Positions 37,311 through 46,506 of a DNA stretch of 64,000 nt are shown here, in pieces. Location: NCBI GenBank assembly GCA_023248495.1, contig JAHFEK010000004.1:17044-81043 (forward strand). The letters are read 5' to 3'. Under the pieces are notes generated by a model. The model saw only the letters and a program-made list of their open reading frames with translations. It had not been told where the DNA came from and searched no databases. A program made the translations under genes and the position numbers. Origin of the DNA: Nitrospinales bacterium (GTDB lineage: Bacteria; Nitrospinota_A; UBA7883; JACRGQ01). The first letter of the stretch is position 1; each line of letters opens with the position of its first letter.

Positions 37311-38294
37311 GTGCGAAAAGAGACTATCGCCGTTATTGCTTTCGACGGGATAAGCCCGTTCCACCTCTCCATCCCGTGTTGTGTCTTCGGCGAGGACCGG
37401 CAAAAGGCGGCCATTCCACATTTCAATGTTCTTATCTGCGCCGCAGAACCCAGCCCGCTGAAAACTTCCGCGGGCTTTAGCATTTCAACCCCACATACCC
37501 TTTCCGCCCTATCCAAGGCAGGTATCATTATCGTCCCCTCGTGGCGCAACCCGAATGAAGCACCCCCGTCCTCACTTTTGAAAGCACTGGTCAAGGCACA
37601 GCGGCGTGGGGCGCTTATTGTGGGATTATGTCTGGGAACTTTTGTTTTGGCCGCCGCCGGTCTGCTGGATGGACGCAAGGCCGCCACCCATTGGGCATGG
37701 ACGGGTGAACTGGCCCATCGGTATCCGCGCATCGATGTCGATCCGGCGGTGCTTTACGTGGAAGACGGGAATGTCATTACGTCAGCGGGAGTTGCGGCGG
37801 GCATCGACTGTTGCCTGCACATCTTGCGCTCACGCCATGGGGTGGATGTGGCCAACAAAGTGGCGCGGCGGTTGGTGGTTTCCCCCCACCGCCAAGGAGG
37901 GCAGGCTCAATTTATCGAACAACCGCTGCATACGGACCCAGACGATAAATATCTGGGAGAGGTGATGGAATGGGCACAAAAAAATCTCGACAAACCCATT
38001 TCCTTGGATGACTTGGCGAAGCGCGCTTTTATGAGCAGGCGGACATTTACCCGCTCATGGCGCAAGATGACCGGAGGCAGCCCCGGCAAATGGCTGCTCG
38101 GCCAACGGATTGCCTTGGCGCAATGCCTTTTGGAAACGACCGGTGCCCCTTTAGCGCATATTGCGCAATCCGCCGGTTTCGGCTCCGAGGTCTCGTTTCG
38201 ACAGCAATTCACCAGCGAGGTTAAAACCTCTCCCGGCCGCTACCGCAAGGAATTTCGCGGCAAATCGCCGTTGAGCCGCCAGCCGGGTATTTGA
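37311..38294 (+). CDS. GlxA/FtrA-type transcriptional regulator (DJ-1/PfpI domain plus AraC HTH)
   Basis: GALIVGLCLGTFVLAAAGLLDGRKAATHW, then MSRRTFTRSWRKMTGGSPGKWLLGQRIALAQCLLE; GTG start at 37311 preferred. Confidence 0.9.
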   Translation: MRKETIAVIAFDGISPFHLSIPCCVFGEDRQKAAIPHFNVLICAAEPSPLKTSAGFSISTPHTLSALSKAGIIIVPSWRNPNEAPPSSLLKALVKAQRRGALIVGLCLGTFVLAAAGLLDGRKAATHWAWTGELAHRYPRIDVDPAVLYVEDGNVITSAGVAAGIDCCLHILRSRHGVDVANKVARRLVVSPHRQGGQAQFIEQPLHTDPDDKYLGEVMEWAQKNLDKPISLDDLAKRAFMSRRTFTRSWRKMTGGSPGKWLLGQRIALAQCLLETTGAPLAHIAQSAGFGSEVSFRQQFTSEVKTSPGRYRKEFRGKSPLSRQPGI

Positions 38295-38386
38295 CCCAAC
38301 GGTGGTTTTGCCGTACCATTCCTTTTTTACAAAACTTGGCGGACAATCACAGAAACGGGCAGATAATCGGCACACAGGGAGACCGT

Positions 38387-39622
38387 ATGGGCGAAGCGTA
38401 TATACAGCAGTTGTTTGCCGATCGCATCGGCGGCAAGAACTTCGGCAAAGAAGACAAAATCTACAAGTTCGAAAAAATCAAGCGCGCCAAGCGCGCCGCC
38501 CTTGCCGCCAACCCGGGCGCGGAGATGATCGACATGGGCGTGGGCGAGCCGGACTGGATGGCCGACCCGCTGGTGGTCGACGAGCTGATAGCTCAGGCCC
38601 AAAAGCGCGAGAACCGCGGCTACACCGACAACGGCATTCAGCAATTCAAGGACGCCGCCTGTGCCTACATGGATTCCGTATACGGCGTGAAAGGGCTCGA
38701 CCCCGCCAAACATGTGAACCACGCCATCGGCAGCAAGCCGGCACTGGCCATGATGCCCGCCTGCTTCATCAATCCCGGCGACGTGACCTTTATGACCGTG
38801 CCGGGCTACCCGGTGATGGGAACGCACACCGCCTACTACGGCGGCGAGGTGGTGAACCTGCCGCTCAAGCGCGAGAAAGGCTTTCTGCCCGACCTCGACT
38901 CCATCCCCGCCGATAAACTGGCGAAGGCGAAGATGCTCTACATCAATTACCCGAACAACCCGACCGGCGCGATGGCCGACGCGAAATTCTTTGAAAAAGT
39001 CGTCGCCTTCGCCCAGAAACATAAGCTGGTGGTGGTGCAGGATGCCGCTTACGGCGCGCTGGTGTATGGCCGCAAGCCGCTCTCCTTCCTCAGCATCGAC
39101 GGCGCGATGGAAGTCGGCGTGGAGATCCACTCCCTTTCCAAAGCGTTTAACATGACCGGCTGGCGCATGGCGTTTGTTGTGGGCAATCCGCTGGTGGTCA
39201 ACGCCTTCGCCACGGTGAAGGACAACTGCGATAGCGGCCAGTTCGCCGCCATCCAGCACGCGGGCGTCAAAGCGCTGCAAAACCCCGCCATCACCGCCCG
39301 GACGGTGGCGAAATACGAACGCAAACTAAAGCTGATGGTGGATGCGCTGCGCGAAGCCGGCTTTGACGCAAAGCTTCCCGGCGGCACCTTCTATCTCTAT
39401 GTGCCCGCCCCCAAGGGGACGAAGAGCGGCCAGACATTCGCCACCGCCGAGGATGCCAGCCAATTCCTTATCAAGGAAAAGCTGATCTCCACCGTGCCGG
39501 AAGACACCGTGGGAGCGTTCCTCCGCTTCGGCTGCACCTTCGAGGCGAAGGACGAAGCGGACGAAAAGCGGGTCGTCGCCCTGATGAAGCAGCGGCTGTT
39601 GGAGACCGGCCTCGTTTTCTGA
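38387..39622 (+). CDS. dapL: LL-diaminopimelate aminotransferase
   Basis: Aminotransferase class I with MIDMGVGEPDWMADPLVVDEL, NYPNNPTGAMA, SLSKAFNMTGWRMAFVVGN; ATG at 38387. Confidence 0.9.
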   Translation: MGEAYIQQLFADRIGGKNFGKEDKIYKFEKIKRAKRAALAANPGAEMIDMGVGEPDWMADPLVVDELIAQAQKRENRGYTDNGIQQFKDAACAYMDSVYGVKGLDPAKHVNHAIGSKPALAMMPACFINPGDVTFMTVPGYPVMGTHTAYYGGEVVNLPLKREKGFLPDLDSIPADKLAKAKMLYINYPNNPTGAMADAKFFEKVVAFAQKHKLVVVQDAAYGALVYGRKPLSFLSIDGAMEVGVEIHSLSKAFNMTGWRMAFVVGNPLVVNAFATVKDNCDSGQFAAIQHAGVKALQNPAITARTVAKYERKLKLMVDALREAGFDAKLPGGTFYLYVPAPKGTKSGQTFATAEDASQFLIKEKLISTVPEDTVGAFLRFGCTFEAKDEADEKRVVALMKQRLLETGLVF

Positions 39623-39634
39623 ACCGCCAACACG

Positions 39635-40141
39635 ATGGAAACCATGGAAACGGTCTATCTCTCCCTCGGATCGAACGAAGGGGATCGCCGCGCCAAGATG
39701 ACGGCCGCCATCGCCGAACTGCACAAACTGCACGGCGTGGAGGTCGCGGCCGTGAGCGCCATGTATTACACCGCGCCGGTGGGGATGAAGGAAGATACCG
39801 CACCGTTCCTCAATTGCGTGGCCGAGTTGCGCACCACGCTGGATCCATTGGAACTGCTGGATCGGCTGGAGGAAATCGAGCTGGCCCTTGGCCGCCACAG
39901 TAAGGGGCTGTATCTCGGCCGCGCCATCGATATCGACATTCTTCTGTACGGCAGCCACATCGTTTCGCTGCCGCGCCTTTCGTTGCCGCATCCGCGGATG
40001 GCCCAGCGCCGCTTCGTGCTGGAGCCGCTGGCCGAAATCGCCCCCCATGTTCTCCACCCGGTGTTGAAGCAAACCAGTTCGGCGCTGAAAGCGTTAACCC
40101 CGGATCAACAGGTAACCCGTGAAGGACACAGGCACGCCTAA
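39635..40141 (+). CDS. folK: 2-amino-4-hydroxy-6-hydroxymethyldihydropteridine pyrophosphokinase
   Basis: VYLSLGSNEGDRRAKM, GRAIDIDILLYG, LPHPRMAQRRFVLEPLAEIAP. Confidence 0.95.
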   Translation: METMETVYLSLGSNEGDRRAKMTAAIAELHKLHGVEVAAVSAMYYTAPVGMKEDTAPFLNCVAELRTTLDPLELLDRLEEIELALGRHSKGLYLGRAIDIDILLYGSHIVSLPRLSLPHPRMAQRRFVLEPLAEIAPHVLHPVLKQTSSALKALTPDQQVTREGHRHA

Positions 40142-40769
40142 TTACATCGCCATCGAGGGGCCGATCGGGGTGGGAAAATCCTCGCTTACCCTCAAACTCG
40201 CCGACCACTTCGGCGCGCAGACCATCATGGAAAAGATGGAGGAGAACCCTTTCCTGTCAGGTTTCTACAAGACCCCGCGACAGTACGCTTTCCAGGCGCA
40301 AATGTTTTTTCTCCTCTCGCGGCACAAACAATTGCTGGAAGCCAATCAGGTCGACCTGTTCCAACAAAAAGTGGTGGCGGACTACATGCTGGAAAAAGAT
40401 AAGCTCTTCGCCCTGATCAATCTGGATTCCGAGGAATTCAAGCTGTATAATCAGATGTACGAGTTGTTGCTGGCGCGGCTGGCAAAGCCGGATCTCATCA
40501 TATTTCTTTCGGCGGACACGGAAACGCTGACCCGCCGGATAGGGAAACGGGGCCGGAATTTTGAGGCCGAAATCGCGGAAAAGTACATCGAGGAGGTCAA
40601 CGAGGCCTACCACCGGTGGTTTTTCCACTACGATGCCGGCCCATCGCTGCAAGTGAACACCAGCGGCATCGATTTTGTGGAGAATGAAGAAGACTTTATT
40701 AAATTGCTGGAAAAAATTTCCCGCCCGATAAAAGGCAGGGAATTTTTCAATCCGCTTGGATCAATGTAA
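40119..40769 (+). CDS. Deoxynucleoside kinase family
   Basis: YIAIEGPIGVGKSSLTLKLA P-loop, EENPFLSGFY, DLIIFLSADTETLTRRIGKRGR. Confidence 0.9.
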   Translation: MKDTGTPNYIAIEGPIGVGKSSLTLKLADHFGAQTIMEKMEENPFLSGFYKTPRQYAFQAQMFFLLSRHKQLLEANQVDLFQQKVVADYMLEKDKLFALINLDSEEFKLYNQMYELLLARLAKPDLIIFLSADTETLTRRIGKRGRNFEAEIAEKYIEEVNEAYHRWFFHYDAGPSLQVNTSGIDFVENEEDFIKLLEKISRPIKGREFFNPLGSM

Positions 40770-40867
40770 ATTGACCGGGACGGAAAGAACGGCCGCTGAC
40801 GCCCCTCGCTGAAAAAGGGGCGCGCCACGCATTCTTTCTTTCCCGGCCGTGGAAAGGAGCACGCATC

Positions 40868-41713
40868 ATGGCAAAAATAACCGTCAATACACTGCTGGGA
40901 ATGAAACGCGCGGGTCAAAGAATCACCGCGCTCACCGCGTATGACGCCCCATTCGCCCGTATTATGGATGAAGCGGGGGTCGACGTCATCCTCGTCGGCG
41001 ATAGCGTCGGCATGGCGGCGCTGGGGCGGCGCGACACCCTCTCCGTCACCATCGGCGACATGATCCACCACGCCAAAGCGGTGACCGCCGCCGCGCAAAA
41101 CGCGATGGTGGTGGTCGATATGCCGTTCATGAGCTTCCAGGTATCCGCCCAAAAAGCGCTGGAAAACGCCGGCCACATCATGCAGGAAAGCGGCGCGCAC
41201 GGCGTGAAGCTGGAAGGGGGCGAGAAATACGCCGACCGGATACGCGCCATCGTGGAGGCGGGTATCCCGGTAATGGGACACATCGGCCTCACGCCGCAAA
41301 GCTACCATCAACTGGGGGGCTACAAAGTGCAGGGAAAACAGGGCGATGGCGCCCGCCGCCTTTTGGCCGACGCCCGCGCCGTGGAAAAGGCCGGAGCCTT
41401 CGCCGTGGTGCTGGAGGCGATTCCAGCCGAGTTGGCCGCCACCATCACTCAAACCCTGCATATCCCCACCATCGGCATCGGGGCGGGCGCCGAGTGCGAC
41501 GGCCAAATACTGGTAATGCACGACATGCTGGGCCTTTCGGACGGTCCGCACCCCCGCTTCGTCAAGGTTTTTTCCGATCTGCGCACACAGGTGAAAAACG
41601 CTTTCACCGCGTATATCGGCGAGGTGCGCGGCGGCGCATTCCCGGCCAAAGAACACACCTATAGTGCGCTGACCGAGTCGCCGCTCAAAGTGGTCGGCAA
41701 AAAAAAGGAATAA
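40868..41713 (+). CDS. panB: 3-methyl-2-oxobutanoate hydroxymethyltransferase
   Basis: ITALTAYDAPFARIMDEAGVDVILVGDSVGMAALG, GHIGLTPQSYHQLGGYKVQG. Confidence 0.97.
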   Translation: MAKITVNTLLGMKRAGQRITALTAYDAPFARIMDEAGVDVILVGDSVGMAALGRRDTLSVTIGDMIHHAKAVTAAAQNAMVVVDMPFMSFQVSAQKALENAGHIMQESGAHGVKLEGGEKYADRIRAIVEAGIPVMGHIGLTPQSYHQLGGYKVQGKQGDGARRLLADARAVEKAGAFAVVLEAIPAELAATITQTLHIPTIGIGAGAECDGQILVMHDMLGLSDGPHPRFVKVFSDLRTQVKNAFTAYIGEVRGGAFPAKEHTYSALTESPLKVVGKKKE

Positions 41714-41718
41714 CCTCT

Positions 41719-41770
41719 GTCATCCTGATACACGGACGAAGAATCTCTTTCCGTAACGGGATACTTCGCC
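41719..41770. repeat. Degenerate second copy of the 20925 REP-like element
   Basis: GTCATCCTGATACACGGACGAAGAATCTCTTTCCGTAACGGGATACTTCGCC aligns with the 20925 element. Confidence 0.45.
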
Positions 41771-41887
41771 GCTTTTTGACAGCGCGGCGGCGGCTGAAAC
41801 TGGTAATATCTGATAGACCGCCCCATTCACCGTAAAGCGGATGCGAGCGCCGGTTGGAACATAACAATAAGCAGGTTTTGAGGGAAT

Positions 41888-42874
41888 ATGAAAATTACGG
41901 CGCAGGCACCCACCCGCATCGATCTGTGCGGCGGGACATTGGATATTTGGCCGCTTTCAGTACTGTTCGCCCCGGCGATGTCGGTTAACGCGGCGATCAG
42001 CCTGTACGCCACGGTCAGCGCCACAAAGGGTGGGAAAAAAGGGACGATTATCCACGCGCGGCATTTGGGAGCCGCCATCACCTATGATCCCGCTACGCCG
42101 GAAAAAAAGAAAACGCTCTTTCACCGGGCGCTCGATTTCATGCCCGCCGAAGGATGGCAATTCGAAGCGGACTGCCTTTCGCCCGCCGGGGCCGGACTGG
42201 GAGGTTCATCATCGCTGCTTATCGCTTTCCTGAAAACGCTGGCGAAAATCAATAATGTCAAAATATCCAATGGCGACCTGCTGGATGTGGCCAAAAACAT
42301 CGAAGCGCGCCACCTCGGTATCCCCACCGGCGTGCAGGATTACGTGGCGGCGCTCTCCGGCGGCGTGAACGGCGTGCTCAACCTGAACGAGGGACAAACG
42401 TACGAACAAATGGATGTTCCCGCCGCCGAACTGGAACGGCGGATCGTGCTGGTCTATTCCGGCCAATCGCGCGTCTCCGGCGTGCCGAACTGGCTGATGC
42501 TCAAAAAGGCCGTGGAACGCGACCCCGTCACCCGCGCGGCTTTTTCCGCCATCGCCAAAAACTCGCTGGCCCTTTCCGCGGCTTTGCTGGATGGCCTTTA
42601 CAACCACGTCGGCAAGCTGATCGATGTGGAAAGTTCCATGCGGGAAAAACTGGGCAAAGGGATCATCACCCCGAAACTCCGGCGCGCCTTCGCCATCGCA
42701 AAGAAAAACGGAGGCCACCCCAAAGTTTGCGGGGCCGGGGGAGGGGGCTGCTTCATCGTGTGGTGCGCACCGGAAAAAAAACCTGTTATCGCCGCGGCGA
42801 TGGCAAAGACGGGAATGCGCGTGCTGGAATTCACGCTGGGACATCCGCAACTAAAGGTTTCCCGCGGAGACTGA
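41888..42874 (+). CDS. GHMP-family (sugar) kinase
   Basis: APTRIDLCGGTLDIWPLS, SPAGAGLGGSSSLLIAFL, PKVCGAGGGGCFIVW. Confidence 0.85.
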   Translation: MKITAQAPTRIDLCGGTLDIWPLSVLFAPAMSVNAAISLYATVSATKGGKKGTIIHARHLGAAITYDPATPEKKKTLFHRALDFMPAEGWQFEADCLSPAGAGLGGSSSLLIAFLKTLAKINNVKISNGDLLDVAKNIEARHLGIPTGVQDYVAALSGGVNGVLNLNEGQTYEQMDVPAAELERRIVLVYSGQSRVSGVPNWLMLKKAVERDPVTRAAFSAIAKNSLALSAALLDGLYNHVGKLIDVESSMREKLGKGIITPKLRRAFAIAKKNGGHPKVCGAGGGGCFIVWCAPEKKPVIAAAMAKTGMRVLEFTLGHPQLKVSRGD

Positions 42875-44874
42875 TGGACCAGGTGGAGTTTCTCCGCGAC
42901 CTGCTGCTCATCTTCGGATGGTCGGCCATCGTCGTCTTTGTCTTCGATAAAATAAAAATACCCGCCATCGTCGGATTCCTCGTTTCGGGCGTGGCTTTGG
43001 GGCCGCACGGCCTTTCCCTGGTGCAGGATCAATCAACGGTGGAAACCTTGGCCGAAATCGGCGTGGTGTTGCTGCTCTTCACCGTCGGCCTCGAATTCTC
43101 CATGACCAAAATGTACCGGATGAAAAAAATGGTTCTGGTGGGCGGCTCCGTCCAGGCTGGGCTGACCGTTCTGATCGCCGCGGGGGCGGCATACCTCGCC
43201 ATTGGCGACGCGGAAAAAGCGGTCTTCATCGGTTTCCTCATCGCGCTCTCCTCCACCGCCGTGGTTTTGAAGGTGTTGACGGATCATGCGGAGGTGAACA
43301 CCCAGCAGGGGCAGAACATCACCGGCATCCTGATTTTCCAGGATCTCTGCGCCGTGCCGATGATGCTGTTAATCCCTTTCCTGGCCGGCAACGCCGGCGC
43401 CGCCCCTGCCCTGCTGCCGTTGGTGCTCAAAGCGGCGGCGCTGGTGGCGGCGGTGCTGGCCGCGGCCCGCTGGGTGGTGCCGCACCTGCTGTTCCACACT
43501 TTAAGCACGCGTAACCGCGAACTCTTCATTATGGTGATACTGCTGATGTGCCTTGGCACCGCGTACCTCACCTTCGAGGCGGGCCTGTCGCTGGCGCTGG
43601 GGGCTTTTCTCGCGGGCATGATGATTTCCGATTCCGAGTATTCGCATCAGGTGGTGGCCGAAATCCTCCCGTTCCGCGACATCCTGAACGCGCTGTTCTT
43701 TGTCTCCATCGGTATGCTGCTGGACGTGCGCTACGCATTTGATCACTTGCCGTTTGTGCTGGCGGTCACCGCCGGAATCTTCCTCATCAAAATTCCCGCC
43801 GCCGCGTTGCCGGGCGCGTTGCTCGGCCAACCGTTGCGTTTTTCCATCGTCACCGGTTTAGCGCTGGCCCAGATAGGGGAATTTTCCTTTGTGCTGGCGA
43901 AATCGGGAATTGATGCCGGTATCGACATGGGGCCATTTTACCAGGCATTTTTGGCCGCTGCCGTCATCACCATGGCTATCACCCCCTTCATGATGGCCGG
44001 ATCCCCCCGTGTCGCCACCGCCATCCTGCGCCACCTGCCCCGGCGGCGCGAACGGCGCGCCACCGAATCCGGTGAAGGGTATGGCCCAATCCGCGATCAC
44101 GTAATCGTTGTCGGTTTCGGCCTCAACGGACAGCATTTGGTTCACGTCCTGCGCGCTTCCGGCGTGCCATATAACATCCTTGAAACCAATCCCGCCACCG
44201 TGCGGGAACAGATGAAACTGGGCGAGCCGATCCACTTCGGCGATGCCACGCATGACCATGTGCTCAAGCACGTGTCGCTGGACATGGCGCGGGTGCTGGT
44301 GGTGGCAATCTCGGACGCGGCGGTGGAGCGGCGGGTGGTGAGCGTTGCCCGGCGGCTCAACCCGCGCCTGCACATCATCGTCCGCACCCGCTATGTGCGG
44401 GAGATCGAGCCGCTCACCGCGCTGGGGGCCGACGAGGTGATACCCGAAGAGTTTGAAACCAGCATTGAGATTTTTTCCCACGTGCTTCAGGTCTACAACG
44501 TGCCGCTCAGCGCCATCATGGAACACGTCAACACGGTGCGCGAAGGAAAGTACCATATGCTCCGCTCCCTCCCTTCGAAGGGGGAAGAAAGCAACACGCT
44601 CGGGAATCTTCTTTCAAACAAAATGGGAATGCAAACCGTGGAAATTCCAGCAGGAGCGAAAATGGCCGGAAAAAACCTGTCCGAAGTGAATTTGCGCGCC
44701 CTCACCGGCGCCACCGTGCTGGCGGTACAACGTCACGGCGGCCTGCACACCAACCCGGCGGCCGATTTCCCGCTGCTGGAACGGGATATTGTTTACATCG
44801 TGGGAGACCCGGTACAGCTCAAAAATGCCGCTATCCAGTTTAAAGAGCCGGGTGTGCCGCCGTCCTCTGAATAA
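42874..44874 (+). CDS. CPA2/KefB-type monovalent cation:proton antiporter with TrkA-N/TrkA-C domains
   Basis: ATG 42874 overlaps the GHMP kinase stop (TGATG). Na/H exchanger core, then DHVIVVGFGLNGQHLVHVLRASGVPYNILETN and a TrkA-C domain. The track ORF start 42727 is too early. Confidence 0.9.
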   Translation: MDQVEFLRDLLLIFGWSAIVVFVFDKIKIPAIVGFLVSGVALGPHGLSLVQDQSTVETLAEIGVVLLLFTVGLEFSMTKMYRMKKMVLVGGSVQAGLTVLIAAGAAYLAIGDAEKAVFIGFLIALSSTAVVLKVLTDHAEVNTQQGQNITGILIFQDLCAVPMMLLIPFLAGNAGAAPALLPLVLKAAALVAAVLAAARWVVPHLLFHTLSTRNRELFIMVILLMCLGTAYLTFEAGLSLALGAFLAGMMISDSEYSHQVVAEILPFRDILNALFFVSIGMLLDVRYAFDHLPFVLAVTAGIFLIKIPAAALPGALLGQPLRFSIVTGLALAQIGEFSFVLAKSGIDAGIDMGPFYQAFLAAAVITMAITPFMMAGSPRVATAILRHLPRRRERRATESGEGYGPIRDHVIVVGFGLNGQHLVHVLRASGVPYNILETNPATVREQMKLGEPIHFGDATHDHVLKHVSLDMARVLVVAISDAAVERRVVSVARRLNPRLHIIVRTRYVREIEPLTALGADEVIPEEFETSIEIFSHVLQVYNVPLSAIMEHVNTVREGKYHMLRSLPSKGEESNTLGNLLSNKMGMQTVEIPAGAKMAGKNLSEVNLRALTGATVLAVQRHGGLHTNPAADFPLLERDIVYIVGDPVQLKNAAIQFKEPGVPPSSE

Positions 44875-45706
44875 ACCGGGCAATCGCGCCGTAATATGTC
44901 TCTGGAGCGATTTCGAACATCGTGGTATGCCCCGCCCCGTCGATCCGGACATAATCGCGCGGTTCCGGCGCAAGGTCGAATAACCGTTGCGAGTGGTACG
45001 GCGCGATAACCAAGTCAGCCGAGCCGTTGATAATCAGCACCGGCGTTTTTAGCCGCCGGACCTCCCGTTCGTTATCGTAATCGCTGGAGGCCAACAACCA
45101 TATCGGCAACGAGGGGTACATATCCCGCGCCATTTGGCGGATACTTGTAAATGTTCCTTCAAGAATCAATCCCCCCACCATCTCTTTGTTCGCCAACCGC
45201 AAGGCCGGCACGCCCCCCAGCGATTGCCCCAACACAATGATGGTGCGCGGCCGCAGCCGCATCCGCTCCGTAAGGTAGTGATACGCGGCAAACGCGTCCG
45301 ACACGAAATTAAACCGGTTGCCCCCCCCTTGGCTCTTGCCGAATCCATGCGGATCGTAAATGAACACATTCAGCCCCAGACCGATATACCCTTTGATAAC
45401 CGGCAACCGTTTGACGATGGTATCGGAGTTGCCGTGAATATAAAAAAGCGTGGGAGCATTCTGATCCACCGCGAAAAACCAGCCGTGGATTACCCCATGA
45501 CCGGTGTCGATAAATACATCGCGCGGCTTTGGATTGTAGTCCGCAGGTACGCTGACATCTCCCCGCGAAGGGTGGAGTATTGCAGCCGTCTCGTGCCACC
45601 GCCCCACGGCAAGGGACAACGCCAATGCCAGCATTACCCCCGTCACCAGCATAGCCACCCGTATCCGCATCGGTTCACTATACCAAACACCGCCTCTCCG
45701 TCCCAA
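44840..45706 (-). CDS. Alpha/beta hydrolase (DUF/BAAT-like)
   Basis: TLFYIHGNSDTIVKRLPVI, VLGQSLGGVPALRLA nucleophile elbow, DGAGHTTMFE. 3' end overlaps the convergent antiporter gene by 35 bp. Confidence 0.85.
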   Translation of the reverse strand: MGRRGGVWYSEPMRIRVAMLVTGVMLALALSLAVGRWHETAAILHPSRGDVSVPADYNPKPRDVFIDTGHGVIHGWFFAVDQNAPTLFYIHGNSDTIVKRLPVIKGYIGLGLNVFIYDPHGFGKSQGGGNRFNFVSDAFAAYHYLTERMRLRPRTIIVLGQSLGGVPALRLANKEMVGGLILEGTFTSIRQMARDMYPSLPIWLLASSDYDNEREVRRLKTPVLIINGSADLVIAPYHSQRLFDLAPEPRDYVRIDGAGHTTMFEIAPETYYGAIARFIQRTAAHPAL

Positions 45707-45759
45707 CCACCGGGGAATATCCCGTTGCTTTACGCGGCGCTTTACTGGAAAATTGCACC

Positions 45760-46506
45760 ATGGACAAACAGGGCGTGGCGGTGGTCATCCTTGCGGCGGG
45801 CAAGGGAACCCGTATGAAGAGCGATATGCCGAAGGTGCTGCACCCGTTCGCGGGCGAGCCGCTGGTGGCGCATGTGGCGCGCACCGCGCGGGAGATTGCC
45901 GATACCGTCGTGGCGGTGGTCGGCTACAAGGCCGAAATGGTGCAAGAGGCGCTGGCGGGAACCGGCACCCTATTCGCCGAGCAGCGCGAACAGCTTGGCA
46001 CCGCCCATGCCGTGATGCAGGCACGCGCGGCGCTGAACAGCTTCAACGGCACGGTGGCGGTGCTCTCCGGCGATGTGCCGCGGGTGCGGGCCGCCACGGT
46101 GCGCCGCCTGCTGGCGCTGGCGTCTGAGAGCGGCGCGGCGGTGACGCTGTTGAGCGCCGAATGCCAACATCCCGCCGGTTACGGAAGGGTGATCCGGGAC
46201 GCTGGCGGCGCGGTGACCGCTATCGTGGAAGAGCGGGACGCATCCCCCGCCCAGAAAGCGGTCACCGAGATCAATGGCGGTATCTACGTTTTCGACAGTG
46301 TCTTTCTTTGGGGCGCGCTGGAACAGATACGCCCAACGAACGACCAAAAAGAATACTACCTGACCGACGTGGTGAAAATCGCGCTGGCCCAGGGAAAGAC
46401 CGTTGCGGCGATGAAACTGCCGGACATCGGCGAGATAGCCGGCGTCAACACGCTTGACGAGTTGGCGGCGCTTAACCGCGTCCATGCTGAAAGACTCCGG
46501 GCATGA
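45760..46506 (+). CDS. GlmU-type UDP-GlcNAc pyrophosphorylase domain only
   Basis: VVILAAGKGTRMKSDMPKVLHPFAGEPLVAHV, EQLGTAHAVMQA, VLSGDVPRV; no acetyltransferase (LbH) domain. Confidence 0.88.
   Translation: MDKQGVAVVILAAGKGTRMKSDMPKVLHPFAGEPLVAHVARTAREIADTVVAVVGYKAEMVQEALAGTGTLFAEQREQLGTAHAVMQARAALNSFNGTVAVLSGDVPRVRAATVRRLLALASESGAAVTLLSAECQHPAGYGRVIRDAGGAVTAIVEERDASPAQKAVTEINGGIYVFDSVFLWGALEQIRPTNDQKEYYLTDVVKIALAQGKTVAAMKLPDIGEIAGVNTLDELAALNRVHAERLRA

Noticed and set aside
38327-39280. 317-aa minus-strand ORF
   Set aside because: Antisense to dapL.
40628-41656. 342-aa minus-strand ORF
   Set aside because: Antisense to panB.
46300-46503. glmS ribozyme ahead of glmS
   Set aside because: The region is the coding sequence of the upstream pyrophosphorylase gene with an overlapping start; no room for the ribozyme.
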